64,000 nt of DNA. Source: Collybiopsis luxurians FD-317 M1 (lineage: Eukaryota > Basidiomycota > Agaricomycetes > Agaricales > Omphalotaceae). Position numbers and translations under genes: made by a program. Below the pieces are notes generated by a model. The model was not told where the DNA came from. It did no database searches and was given only the letters and a program-made list of their open reading frames with translations. Shown here piece by piece: positions 11,097 through 22,851 of this stretch. The stretch lies in contig KN834758.1 in NCBI GenBank assembly GCA_000827265.1, positions 372,001 to 436,000 of the forward strand, written 5' to 3'. Within the stretch, counting starts at the first letter, position 1. Every line of letters begins with the position of its first letter.

Positions 11097-13322
11097 TTCT
11101 CGCAGTTTCTGTCGGAGTTTTCCATGTAGAGAGTTATATAACCCCCTGGATGTGATAATATCACTTCAAGAGATGAAGTTTTTCTTTGCATCGATGGAGT
11201 AAGGTCACTTGAAAAGTTACGGTCCATTGGAGATCCATGCATTCCTGACCAAAGTGAGTGAAATCCTCCTGGAAGTTTAAGTGACTTTGAGCGCAAGCTA
11301 TCGTCGTGTATGCAGAGTGGAGATGATCCTTCCGGTAAATTTTCTGTTCGCTGAGTTCAAAATGAACAGTACAAACACGACCGATTCACGGTCAACTCTG
11401 ATGCACCAGAAAGTTTTGCAGTGTGAAGTCGTTCCTGCATGGACCTTTCTCGGTCCGACATTTGAATCTTATGCTCTATGCTCACCGACGTGGTGTAGAC
11501 GTAGCTGGACAAATCGGACGACAGGTCCTTCCATCCGTACGCTAATACACTTGGTGTAGGATCATTTCTCAGAAGAAATATGGAAGATTGACTCGAGGCC
11601 TACTAACATCTCCCGATTCAAGTCATATTGTCAGAGTATCTCCTTCCGGGCTTTTCATAGGCCGCGGTATGTGCATCGTGCTCTAACAAACTGCCGAATG
11701 CTTGATAATTCTCAGGTCTTGACCTCCATGCGCCCCCGCCTTGAGTTGGCCAATAGAGATTTATAAATCAAGGATTTGTGGCGTGCTGTCGACGTATACT
11801 ACATCAGATTTCTTAAACTCTGACGGTTCTCGAAATTGCTGTTGCCCTCTCAGGTTTATGTTAAGTACGCCTGCAAGCTCAACTCGAAAATGTTATGTCG
11901 TTCGGCAAAACAACATGACCTTTTAAAATGAAGCCAAAGGTATTGCAATGGCTTTCAATTGACGACGAGAATGCTTCGGCTTACTTCAGGTTTTCACTGG
12001 AAATTCTCTACCCAGGAACCTTCCTGGTCCATCTCCGGTATCATAGTACCTGTGGGAGTCACGTAGAAGATAAAGTCCTCAGTGGTCGGAGGAAAAAGCT
12101 GTCCGGCGCTCTTGCTTGACACGAGGAAAGGACATGAGGAGGGCCAGACTTCTCACCTTCGATGATTGTTCATCATTCTGTTTCCTGGTATTCTGTAAAA
12201 TTTTACTTCTTGTTACTTTTTTTCCAGGTTTTATTCGGCTAATACTGACCTTTCTTGGCTGTGACCATATGGAATACATAGAATCGAAATGAGTCTTGGT
12301 GGTTGAACAGTCGCCAGGCGTTTAATATGGCATGTGAGTTTGCATTCAGTAAGAATCCTTAAATGCCGACTGCAATAGTACAGAGGTCAGTAAGAGAACA
12401 CCGCTGGGACGCGCTATTTTTGCTGCAGCATGCTTTGTCGCATCTGACGGAGTCCCTGTTGATATTGAGGGCTTCCTTGTTACATTTGGTGGCGAGTATG
12501 TACTCCTATCATACCGACAGACACAGTTAGAAGGTCATTCGCGAAGACTCCACACAACAATCATTCAGCACGTTTCTGAAGGTAACTGTTAACGCCCAGC
12601 GTCGCGTCTCGAAGCACAGTAGGTGGTTTAACCGCTCCTTATTCGTCGCTGCAGTGAGCTATTTCCAGTTCTGTATACATGTCATGATTGCAAAGATGCG
12701 CTTCGACCGGTGCCAGGCGAATTCTGTTCTTACCAAATAGTGGCTTTTACTAGCCACGCCCGAAATACAACTTACCAGCCTCTAGATCTCCTCTTTTCGA
12801 AGATTTGGGACTGGAACTATCATCTACATCTTCTGATGCTTATCAGCCACAAACTCGCGTCAATTAAGCTCATAACACGCGTACTGTATCCTATCCAAAG
12901 TGCCATGGAAAGCGACGAGACGCGTTTTCGCCGGGCTTGAGACGACAGACGCGTTTTCTTGTCAAGAATTTGAATTTCGGAGTCGAGCTTTGGAGAAACC
13001 CTCTTTGTACCCGCCATAATTTCAAGCTCGTCGCATATATATGGGACCTCTGCCAGTTTCTTCTCTCCTTCCTTCCTGAGCAATTGCCCTGTATTGTATC
13101 TCTCCCGAATCTAATTTAAAGTTATATCTCAAAGCTAGATCATCTTTACTCGTACCGTTCAAATACATCCCACTCGAGCCGGAGAAATTCACGGAAACCG
13201 TGTCACTGTGAGCCTGAGCAGCTGAACTTGCTTAATGTAGTCTAGGTATCTATTCACCATCTTCTGCAGTACTAGTAATTGAAAATGCAACATAAAGGTA
13301 TATAGAACTATCGCCTGCCAAC
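11097..13322 (+). pseudogene. About 2 kb of decayed coding sequence, family not recognised
   Basis: No intact gene is found, yet several plus-strand patches look protein-like. The best are YAHRRGVDVAGQIGRQV near 11470-11540, KYGRLTRGLLTSPDSS and HIVRVSPSGLFIGRG near 11570-11665, and PLGRAIFAAACFVASDGV continuing PVDIEGFLVTFGG near 12395-12495. Some end at plausible donors (GGTATGTGC at 11665) or follow plausible acceptors. Frames change and stops intervene between patches, and no splice pattern I tried joins them. I infer a degenerating gene, or two, downstream of the M28 peptidase. A highly split intact gene cannot be excluded. TATA-like sequence occurs at 13035-13042. Confidence 0.35.
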
Positions 13323-14309
13323 TTACTGGGTCTTTTCGGTCGTTTCAGTGGTCTGCACGGTATGTTCCCAAAGCTTCTTCCTCGCCTCCTCATCACCAAA
13401 ATAGTTAGTCTTTCCAATGTCTTCTCCGAACTCTCCAATTCTCCAAGCACCAGGCCCAGAAACCGTGTTGAGAAGGCCATTCAATAGGTACTCTCCAGCA
13501 TCAGCCGACGGCCTCATTGGGCTCAGACGGCCTTTGACTATCGGCGCGGTCACCCGAAGGAGCCAAGAAGGCGAAGCAGACATAATGCCTGTTTTGACAA
13601 GTCCGGGGAAGGCGTGGGCGAAAGAGACCGAGGGATATCGAGCGGCAAATTCCTAAATGAAAATTGAGACAATCGCTATTACCATATAATACAACAAGCT
13701 CACCTCCATTGCTAGGTCATTATAAGTTATACCTTGATGCGCTGCATTCCTTAGCGAAAAGGTCGTTTTTAAACCAAGATCATTGAGGTCAACTGGTCCA
13801 CCCTGTCCAGCGCCCAGAACCGAATACACCTTGGCATCCTCACCAGCCTCTTTGGCTTTGACCAAAGCTGGTACGAGACCATGGATGAATTTCCATCTTG
13901 CATAGTAGTGCACGGCCAACTTTCGGTCGATACCCTCCTCGGTTTCGTCTCTGCCTCGCAAGCTCAGAATTCCGGTGGAAACTACAAGGAAATTGATCTT
14001 TGGAGCAATTTCGAGGAGTTCTTTGGTTGTTTCTTGGACGTTCTTCATCAGCGAGGCGTCGCAAGAAACGAATTCATGTTTGGCAGAGGGTGCAGTCGGT
14101 TTGGGAAATGTGGAAATTATATTTTCGGCAGCTGTACGATTACGACCGACCAGTATAATGTGAGCATTTCCCTTTGTGTAGTGAGCGAAAGATTCGGCGA
14201 TTGCTTGGCCGATTCCGGATGTCCCACCAATGAATATGGCTACGGGAAGATAAGAAGGAGCAAAGGAGGCATTAAGGGTTCGAATGGCTGCAAGAGCGGG
14301 GGGAGCCAT
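13323..14309 (-). CDS. Atypical short-chain dehydrogenase/reductase
   Basis: Two exons (14309-13704 and 13652-13323). The product starts MAPPALAAIRTLNASF; an ATG 72 bp upstream is also in frame. The Rossmann dinucleotide motif is FIGGTSGIGQAIAESF, and VGRNRTAAENII suggests a basic residue for NADPH choice. Later blocks are CDASLMKNV, LVVSTGILSLRGRDETEEG, VYSVLGAGQGG and FAHAFPGLVKTGI. The usual catalytic YxxxK is not visible: at the expected place the sequence reads TYNDLAMEEFA, with Ala at the Lys position. That fits a fungal SDR subgroup with divergent catalytic residues, so the reaction is unknown. It is divergent with the Rcf2-like gene. Confidence 0.85.
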
Positions 14310-14645
14310 TGGTGAGTGAAAGAAAGATTGCAGAGCATCTTGTGCAGAACATCTTAAATAAGGCAGCCCTGTGCGCGACAATGAATCGGATGATGTTGAC
14401 CTCGGTCAGTGATGACTCGGCCGAAAGCCTTGTTTCTCTTTGCAAATTTCTTCAGTGAGAAGAGTGAATGTTGAAGCATAAATAATTTCGTACTGTATAA
14501 TATGGTCTAAGCCTCTAGGTATCATGACCTGCGACGATTACTGTAACTCCAACCATGAACATGCGTCGTCGCACCATGAGGATCACCTGGGTCCTCGGAA
14601 GCGGGTCAGTGGGTTATCTTATCTTATCATTTGTTCTCGACCTCC
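14310..14645. promoter_or_regulatory. Divergent promoter region of SDR and Rcf2-like genes
   Basis: About 335 bp between outward-facing starts. It may contain the extended N-terminus of the SDR if the ATG at 14381 is used. No TATA box of strong consensus and no gene is seen. Confidence 0.4.
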
Positions 14646-15175
14646 ATGTCTTCGAGTGCCGCGACCCGCGCTCGTCGTGAAGAGGACGTCCAGAGGGCCT
14701 ACGACATACAAGTCAAGGCTGGGTTAGAGGTTTGTCCAGTCATCTACATATTGTGCTCATTTTATCTACCGATGGTTGCTTCAGGGAGCTGCAAGATCGG
14801 CCGCAGTGGGTATTGGTTTAAGCATCATTGCTCATTACTCTTGGCCAGCATACCGGTACGATGCAGTACTGGGTTTATAATGGGAACTCGATAGTTACCA
14901 GACTTTCTATCAGGCGCCAAAAGCTTCCTTTCAAAGCATTCTTGGTCTCGACATGTGGGTAGTTTCGACTGTGGGCGAGTAGAACCGTTGAAATGGTTTA
15001 AGTTTGCGTAGGAACATTGATTCTTAGTGCAGAGCGCGCCCTTTTAGAGCATGAATCCCAGCGCAGGTTAGAAGAAAATGAGATTCGAAGGGTTGCGCGA
15101 CGTGAATTGGCGAATCAAGGTATCATCCCCACTGAAACTGAAATATCTAAATGGAGGAAGGCAAACGAGCAGTAG
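14646..15175 (+). CDS. Rcf2 N-terminal-like mitochondrial membrane protein
   Basis: Four exons: 14646-14729, 14785-about 14855, about 14907-14950 and a last exon ending at TAG 15173-15175. The protein opens MSSSAATRARREEDVQ and continues VKAGLEGAARSAAVGIGL, a membrane segment, then RRQKLPFKAFLVSTF, a second hydrophobic segment, LILSAERALLEHE and a charged tail ending ISKWRKANEQ. The sequence of glycine-rich helix, Arg/Lys loop, second helix and AEx-A motif resembles the N-terminal half of yeast Rcf2, a cytochrome oxidase/supercomplex factor of the inner membrane. No second HIG1 module follows. The match is by pattern, so the call is moderate. The third intron needs acceptor AAG at about 14999-15001. 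Confidence 0.6.
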
Positions 15176-15403
15176 TTCTTCCCACACCGACCTCAAATTG
15201 TAGGAAGTACACATCAATATCATTAGGTACTTAAATCTGTGGGTTAAATAGCGAGTTCCATTATATGCAATACAGTGAAACTTGCAGCTGTATATACCTT
15301 AACATGTAAATATAGTTATTTGCAGACGAGTCCATTATGAGATGCAACAGAAAGAAAAGAATTCCAATAAGATTGCAACCATGCCGATGAATATGATTTC
15401 TTC

Positions 15404-17612
15404 TCAACCTGTGAAGGAATTGGGAACTTGTGACATGGGATCATGATAATAAGACGGTTGAGCAGGAGGTCTAGGAGGGGGTCCTGGGTGGAAGGGCTGC
15501 GGTAGATGAGAAGCCGTTGAAGGAAGCGGTGGCATCGCACGGAAGTCAGGAGGTGTAGGAAGCGACGGAAGCGAGGGAAATGTAATGGCTTGCATTGGAG
15601 GCTGAGGGAGACTAGCGCGTCGGTGGGGGGTGTGAGGCGGCGGTGGAGGTACAGACAAGGTAGAAGGGGAAAACGTAGATATATGCTGTGCCTCAGCGGT
15701 AAAGTGAGACTGAGGGGATCCGCGAATAGGGCTGTGAGACTGCGAAGGAAGGGGAGGGGGAGGGGGGACCGACGGGAACCCATTCAAGCCTGGCTGAGTA
15801 GGGAGAGGTGCAATATACGAGTTGTTGTAAGCGCCATAGGCTTGTTGACCTACAGACGGCGGAGGCGGAGGTTGTGTACCGTGCGGCTGAACTGGTAGAG
15901 GTCTTGAACCTCCAGGACCGCTGCTTGACGAAAGATTTTCCCGAGATGGATTAGGTGTAGAATATCCGGCATAAGCTTCAGTAGTTGCCGACTGGACAGG
16001 CGGGGCCAATTGCGGAGGAGCAGCTACTGTTAGTCCTTGATGAGTATACGAATAAGATTCTAAAGGCGGAGTTATGGATGATCCGTCTTCGAATGAGGAA
16101 CCAGGTATGTTGGAATAAGACGTTGGGAAAGGGGTCTGGGAAGGTACGGGAGGGTATACTCCTGCATCAAAGGGGGACGAGGATGTACCATTGGGAGGAA
16201 TAGGAAGAGGCGTCTGTGATGGTATGGGATAGCCTGCGGCGTCATAAGTCATAGAAAGGGGTGCAGCGGGATTGTAGGGTGGCATGGGCGTCTGCGGCGG
16301 CGGCGGAATGTAACTACCCGTAGGATGTGGCATGTTGAAGACGGATGAGTTGGAAGAGTGTAATGTAGAGCCAGAGGTAGAAAGCGGTATGAATCCTGAC
16401 GACGATGCTGGAATCGAGTAGCGGGTTTTACGAGCAGCCGACGGAGGCGGTCGGTAGGTAGAAGGCTGACCTGAATCATGCTCATTCGGATATGGAGCCT
16501 GATGAGGTTGGTTATTAGGTGTTACCGGTCTATAGACAGACCCATTCGGCTCATGTAAAGACGATTGTGAGGAAATGGTCGAAAAGCCCGCCGAAGATAC
16601 TGGTCTGTAGCTGCTGATCGATGACTTTTCATACACTATCAGTGTGATTGCTACTCAAGAACAGACCAATCAGCTCACCGGAAGCGTTTCTCTTCGTCGA
16701 CCGGTCGCCAAACCGAATTCTCCAAAATTGCGCGTCAAGGAATCCACGGACTGGTTTTGCTCATATGGAGCCTGATAAAGGTCAAGCTGGGCAAGTGAGG
16801 AAGAAGGCCGCATTGAATACGAGTCTGATTGACGGCGATTATGGTCCTGGATCATGCTCGCGGAGACAATTCTGTTCGACTGTCCTGCCGGAGATTCTGC
16901 TGTGAATACACCTGGTCCAATATATTCACTAGTCAGCGGCATCATTGAAGACTTCTTTTTCTTGGGAGGTTCAGGTTCCTATGTAGAGTAGATGAGTAAC
17001 GATGAGAAAAAAAGTTGCAGGAGACATACATTCGAGTACAGCGTCATTTCAAGGTAAACTTTGCCCGCAAATCTGTCCTTGTAGGTAAGGGTATACCATT
17101 CTGATAGAAATGGTTAAAAAAGCTGCAAACGTGGGTAACAAAGGACCATGTACCATCCGATTCGCCTTTGGTTACTACTTCTGTCAGATCAACCAGTCCC
17201 TCACCAATAAGGTCTGGCTCCCTTGCGTCGTCTGCATAACATGCAAGCTTCATGAACATCCCTCCTTTAATCTTGGTAATTCTATCATTTTTTGGAGGTA
17301 AAGGCGGAGGGGTTGCATCCGCCATATCTGCTTGTGAAAGCTCTTCGTCGTCTGCGCACAGTTGAAACCTAATTTCCTCATCCCATTCTGGATGCTGGCC
17401 ACCTTTTTTGATTGCCTTTGTTCGACGAGTTTGGCCGCTCAGAGTTACTGCACAATATGGATCCTGCTTTCCAATGTGCCTTTTATTGGGCAGATGATTC
17501 TAGAGCAGGACAGACGTGAGTGCTACTGAGCGTTAGGGGAATAACTAGCTGCACTAACGGCTTTGAGTACAACGACGACGAGAGTCCCAATTTCCCGAGG
17601 AGTTGTAGTCAT
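15404..17612 (-). CDS. C2-domain protein of Inn1/Fic1 type with Pro/Ser-rich tail
   Basis: ATG at 17612 gives MTTTPREIGTLVVVVLKA. A C2 domain of about 130 residues follows: NHLPNKRHIGKQDPYCAV, EWDEEIRFQL, GMFMKLACYADD and LIGEGLVDLTEVV. The rest, ending at TGA 15404-15406, is low in hydrophobics and very rich in Pro, Ser, Tyr and Gln, with many PxxP segments such as PSVPPPPPLPSQ. This is the architecture of fungal Inn1/Fic1 (N-terminal C2, C-terminal SH3-binding PxxP), which couples the cytokinetic ring to membrane ingression through F-BAR proteins. The C2 calcium-binding aspartates are only partly conserved. Introns lie near 17503-17558, 17085-17125, 16975-17030 and 16635-16680. The cytokinesis role is inferred. 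Confidence 0.75.
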
Positions 17613-17844
17613 GATGAAGAGGAATATTGTGAAGCAAGTCCTCTACGGTGAGACACACTTATAAGGAGTGAAAGATCATATAATTATAAAGGCCACACAA
17701 CAACTGTGGCCGGCACGTTCACGCGCCGCCAATCAACAAGTTCAACGTTCCACATACATACTATTTCGCTACCGCAGTACCAATTATGTACAGCTAATTT
17801 ATTCTTTTTCATCTATTCCCCACAATTTTGTTATTGAGCTGATA

Positions 17845-20130
17845 TCATCTCTGAGTAGTAACTCTCTTCTCTCGATCCAATGTGGCTCGCAGCCGGAAGG
17901 CCTAACACAATTAGTGGAACGTCGACCACAACGGCCACTTTGTACTCACCGCCGCTTCCTCAGGTCTCATAGCGCCTTTAGCCATATTGTGCTTCCCTAT
18001 TCTCAGTTTTGATGTTCTGGATGTGGCTATTGCCTTGCTCGAATCAGTTTCGGCCTGTTGCAATACTGCTTGACATTCTTCCTCGCTGGCCGGACGTCCA
18101 TCCAATAGAGAGAAAAACTTGAGTCTGAGAATTGCCTTAATGCGCTCAAGGGCGTGGGCAGAGTACCAGCCATCGCGTTCCTAGGTAATGGACTTGAGAG
18201 AGACGAGCCAGATATAAAGCTAAGGACATACATCACAAACGTCGCGGACGTCATCTGGATTCTCAATCATCTCTTTCAGCATAGGATCGGTAATATCACA
18301 CAGTTGAAATGCAGCCGTCTCTTTTGTTAGGTTGATGCCGTCGAACATGTGCGATGTCCTGCATTGGTACTCGGCAACGAACCTTTCAAGGTGAAAAGTC
18401 GAGTCTTACCTGACTTCCTCCCCTGACTCGGACGAATTCAAAGCCGCAGCAGCAGCGGCTGTGGCACGTTCTTGACGCCGAGTAGCAACAGAGGGTCGAC
18501 TTATTGGATGGTTTGCATTTCGGAAATATAGCCGTTGATAGCTACCACAAAGTTAAGGCGCAACGTCAATGTAATCTCTTTCGGAGGGAAGAGAGTCGTG
18601 TACACATACAACCGCCCCTCAGCATCCTTTCTTGGATCATATCCCAGTCTAACCAGCGTATCCCGCCAAGGACCGTCATGAAAAACATAGCAAACAAGTG
18701 GAAGGATGACTTTAGAGCTAGAACAGAGAAAGAGTGAATAAATTGCAGAAGAAAGGCAGCAGCAGCACTCGACTCACTTGTGTATCTCTCTCGAGACTGC
18801 AGCTGAGACCTGGTTGAATAACGAGGCTCGAGTCCACACGGGACGTTCGGCGAAGAGCTATGTAGATATAGATACGGATAGATGAGTATAAGTCAATTAT
18901 AAGACGACCTATGAAGCGTCTCTCTAGACATTACCTCGTTCAATTTCTGCAATATTTTCTTATCTACTTGGTCTCGTACTGCTTCTACATTGGCTGGTGG
19001 GTTGTCGGGAACCTGGAAAATTTGATTAGTACACTGAGAATGATTGTAGCAACTTAACGGATTGGAAGTTCACCTGAGTGTCGCTGAAGGCAATTGTGGC
19101 GGGACCATACCCTTTCCAGCGCATCCTGTTGATGTAACGCTTTTTCTCCTCTCCAGTCTCCTCGTTTACGATGGTCGATACCATTGAAGCTGGGTTCCCT
19201 TTGAAGCTGTAGAAGGTATCAACATGAACAACGAAATGGCCCGAAGAAAGGTTGGACTGACTTGTACGCCTGAGAGATATTCTGCCGACTGAATATTGGC
19301 GGAGGAAATAGTCGTAGATTACTCTGAAACACTTGGTCGGCTGAGGTATTAGTTGCAGAATTGGATCCTTCGTTCATTAGTCGAGGATCGATATTCATCG
19401 CCATTGGATCCAGAAGGTCCGAGCTTTTATTCGCAGGAGAAGTCTTTACCACTGGTATCTGATAGTCTTCCTTTTCCGGAGGAACGCGGTAGGAACTTAT
19501 TGCTTGGACTTTCAAAGCCATTTGGGGTGGGATCATGGTCATTGAAAAACAAATACGCACCATCCATACGGTCCATTGCAGTCCGCAGCTGAGACAGAGG
19601 ATCCTTGGTTTCAGGTTGGTATTGAAAATCAACCATGGCTGCGTTTGGAGTTAGAATTTGGAGCCCTTTCAAGCGTGATTTCGTCACCGACATCTAAACC
19701 TTACAGTCTTATGCAGAACGCCTACAGCCTCAGCTTTGAAATCCCCAACCACCTCATTTGGATCGCTCCCAGCTTCTGATCCGTTCGATCCCTTTCCAGT
19801 CGTGTCACTGATTTTTCTCTTCTTTTTCCTTCTTGTGACTTTAAGAACAATGCTATTATTCGCAGTGACTTCTCCCGGTACCGGATGTGCAAAAGGATCA
19901 TCAGCATTGAATCGAAGTTCAACTGCAGTTTCAGTTTTAGACGCGCCACGTTTGAAGGCGGTTTCGAAGGAGGAAGGACCACCGAGATTTCTTATTGCCT
20001 GGGGAACTGAGGAGGACTGAACATAGCCAGGGTATTCGACAGAATAAAAATGAACTTGAGGAAGAATGTGTGCTTGCGCTTGATCATTTTGGGAAGTGGA
20101 AGGAGGTAACCGAGAAGATCCTGCTTCCAT
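17845..20130 (-). CDS. TFC1: TFIIIC subunit Tfc1/Sfc1 (GTF3C5)
   Basis: ATG at 20130 opens MEAGSSRLPPSTSQ. The N-terminal block FYSVEYPGYVQSS, AIRNLGGPSSFETAF and LELRF-like strands form the barrel that pairs with Tfc7. PNAAMVDFQYQPETKDP and IFSRQNISQAY follow, then MRWKGYGPATIAF, the winged-helix region (WTRASLFNQVSA, VCYVFHDGPWRDTLVRLGYDP) and the C-terminal GWYSAHALERIK. This is the conserved order of the tau95 family, which recognises the A-box of tRNA genes for RNA polymerase III. Splicing a GTGAGT intron near 17951 gives the C-terminus RLRATLDREKRV and a stop at 17845. Without that intron the protein would end at 17911. Confidence 0.9.
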
Positions 20131-21676
20131 GACTGTTAACAGGAATCGTCCAAGTTCGTGTCGCCTCTTATAGTTCCCGAAGATAGTCGTTCGTGAATGA
20201 AGTTCGCGACAAGATGAGATTTGTACACGTGATAAACTGAACTGAAAATATACAAGCCAGTACCAAACTGGTACTGGTCGTAGAATTACGAGAAATAAAA
20301 TGTATGGTGGAACCGGGAAGTATGATAGAGTATGCAAAGGGTGAGCCGATGAAAGAGCAACTTTAGACCCAGAACGAACGAAGTCATCATTAAGACAGAA
20401 ATTAAGTAAACTCGTTCATCCAAAAGCGGAGAATAGCAACTAAAAGAATCAGAAAAGAAATGGACACGTTGTAGTTGCAGAGTTCAAACTACTGGATCCC
20501 GAGCGACAGGAGCGATACCGTCAATGCAGAGATTCAACTCAATTTCATAAGAGCCACACTTTAAAATTGATTGTCCACTGCGGTACTATCACAAGTCTAC
20601 AAGTATAGATTCGATAATATACCAAGATCTGACCAACACACCTACCGTTTTCTAGGTAGCGTAGTTCTCGGAAAGCTTCTTCGATAGGCTTTGTCTAGAA
20701 TTGAGGATTTACCATGGCCATCCGAAAGTAGGGACATTGCTTCAAGTCGGCTGACACTTTGCGAGTTTCTGAGCGGAACGAAGCACCTCAATTCCATCAA
20801 GCAGTAGCAAAGAGGTTGGTAACCTTTGTTTGAAGGGAGAAGCGTTTCTTGTAGTGCCTCCACTGACGCTACAATACCCAGAGATCCAGGTCAGAGTAAA
20901 CGGCGGCATCGTGTGCGATTAAACGTACCTGTACAAGAGGCAGGATCAGCAGAGCTATAGACCACCCAAGAACCTGAGAGCTTTCTGATGCGGAGCGAAA
21001 GAAATATTAGAACGGGGCACGCAGAGTTGTGGTTATCAGAGATACAAGCTGCCAGAGCATGTACAGTGATATTGCAGAGCGAAGGCTATCGACGAATATC
21101 TTTCAGGCAACAGATAACCTTCTACAAAGAGTCAGCATGGGACATTCTTAAAAAAGGATTACATTTGAGCACATGCTTTCCTGAAAGGCGGACTCGAGTC
21201 TCGGATGTAAAATACCTGGTGAACTGGGTAAACAATCAGAGCTACCTTGCAGTCTGGAGAAACCATATGTTAGAAAAATTGCTAATGGGCGTGGTTGAAG
21301 TGTGAGTTAGAATTACTCTAATTTCTCATTAAATATAGCTCCATATACAATCTCAACGTCGATTCAGTGAGCTTGAGCTGGAAGGTGCATATTAAGAATT
21401 GAGTGTTGAGGAAATTGCGACAGGGCTTCGCGTTTATGGCGTGAGAACCGACTACGTCCAGTGTAACACCTAAGCGCACCTGGACTTGAACCTCACCTTG
21501 GGAAACGGCACAAAACCCTTTCGCAAAGTGGCCCGTTGCTCTAGAGCCCAAAGGGTCTGTCAAGTACGACCACAGCTTTATATTACTGGGTCGTGTAAAC
21601 TGCCGACGTCGTACGCGTCAGAGCTAACATCCGAAGCCGAACCGCGTGTAATATTTCTCATTCGCTCACTTCCATC
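20131..21676. other. 1.5-kb gap with no firm gene
   Basis: Lies between the Tfc1 start and a small mitochondrial protein gene. It contains one candidate minus-strand exon pair (20642 to about 21000, listed separately) and a B-box-like motif at about 21480-21490 that does not fold as a tRNA. The remainder shows nothing I can support. Confidence 0.4.
20642..21000 (-). CDS. Possible C-terminal exons of an unrecognised membrane protein
   Basis: A hydrophobic segment SQVLGWSIALLILPLVQ can be joined across a GTACGT...TGTAG intron of about 60 bp (20870-20930) to SVEALQETLLPSNKGYQ. The last exon continues through RLEAMSLLSDGHGKSS and ends SFPRTTLPRKR at 20642. A single membrane helix followed by a basic tail is plausible, but upstream exons could not be resolved. 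The whole may be chance or a remnant. Confidence 0.28.
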
Positions 21677-22215
21677 ATGTATAGTGCCAGTCGACTTGCT
21701 TTTACTTCCAGCCTCCGTATCCTCACCTATTCAAAGCGCTATGTGGATCCACATTTCCGTACTTCAAATCGCCTGTTCTCTTCAACTTCTTCCCGCCCTG
21801 CCTCCGAATCGCCATTACCAACACCGGATCCCGAATTGTATGCTCGACTGAACAATACTACCTTAGCGAAGAAGCTTCAACAATCACCTGACGCAATTCT
21901 GGCTTTAAAGGAGTTTATTGAATTGTTGCAGAAGGAGGGTATGTAGAAGAATTGTATCGAGATGTTCCACTCAAATATTCTGTCGTACAGGACTAGATGT
22001 TTCGTCGGGAAAACCTCCATCAACCATGCAAATAGTAAAACTGGGCATGAAGAAGGAAGTCAGGGATGGTATGACGAGGATGACAGAGGCAATGCAGAAA
22101 GCCGGTGTGGATCCAACAGACAAGGCTCGTTACTCTTATTCTCATACATTTGTAAAAACTAACTTTCACCTAGAACATGCTGGCAGAAGTCATGGCAGCA
22201 ATGAAAAAAGATTGA
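21677..22215 (+). CDS. Small predicted mitochondrial protein
   Basis: The protein starts MYSASRLAFTSSLRIL, rich in Arg/Ser and free of acids for about 45 residues, as in a mitochondrial presequence. After FSSTSSRPASESP comes a helical domain (LYARLNNTTLAKKLQQ, ALKEFIELLQKEGLDVSS) and the stretch MQIVKLGMKKEVRDGM. The gene ends NMLAEVMAAMKKD with TGA at 22213-22215. Intron 1 (21939-21990) is GT-AG. The second join, between DPTDK and NMLAEV, keeps frame only if the donor is GC (AAG|GCTCGT) with acceptor CCTAG, so a GC-AG intron or an unusual donor is implied. The family is unknown to me. Confidence 0.7.
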
Positions 22216-22443
22216 TTATTTTGCATTTCCACATTGATTGCTGGCAGTTCATAGAGAGCATCAATCCAAACACATCGGGCGGAATTTTTATCGAGATTTT
22301 CTATTTTCGGCGCATGTACATAATGTAGCATGGATGGTGATTGGATTGCATATTGTCACAGACGCCTCCGTTTCATACATAGCGCCTCCTTCGAATGGCA
22401 CCAACAAACACAACGCAGATGAGGAACATGATATCGGGTTAAA

Positions 22444-22851
22444 TCATGATACTGCAGCTTTCTGTTCTGCCCGTGCTTTGTACTGTGAAAGAGAGGTATC
22501 AGCAGGTGAACGATGCAGAAGCAGAAGGGGAACGCACCGAGCCTGCAAGCGCAAATCGAGCGTTTCGACGGAACTAGAATACGTAGATGAATCAACCTTT
22601 CCCAACTCAAATTCAGAGTCAGCCAACCTTAGCGTCGACCTGTACTATATCATTAGCGCAATTCGATCAAGAAACGGTAGGAGTTGGAGGACATACACCC
22701 TTCAAAGACCTTGTCCTGCTAGACTTGGGTTTCTTGATGCCGTTTTTGTGGGCCTTCTTATTCTGGTTGTGATTAGTATGGCTGGAAAGATAGAAAGGTC
22801 AACGAGGAGCAAAAACAAACTGCATGGGACGTACTTCTTTGACTTGGCCAT
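22444..22851 (-). CDS. RPL29: 60S ribosomal protein eL29, five very small exons
   Basis: Assembled from exons 22851-22835 (17 nt), 22781-22697 (85), 22639-22628 (12), 22573-22538 (36) and 22482-22444 (39), all GT-AG. The product is 62 residues: [50 protein letters not shown] and [12 protein letters not shown]. The start MAKSKNHTxHNQxxKxHxNGI and the FRRNxRxA block identify eL29 without doubt; yeast eL29 is 59 residues. It is a component of the large cytosolic ribosomal subunit. No single reading frame is long enough to reveal it. It lies head-to-head with LEU1 across about 410 bp. Confidence 0.94.

Noticed and set aside
21440..21560. Minus-strand GGTTCAAGTCC resembling a tRNA T-loop or B-box
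   Set aside because: The flanking bases do not form a T-stem or an acceptor stem, and no A-box or anticodon arm of proper spacing lies upstream.
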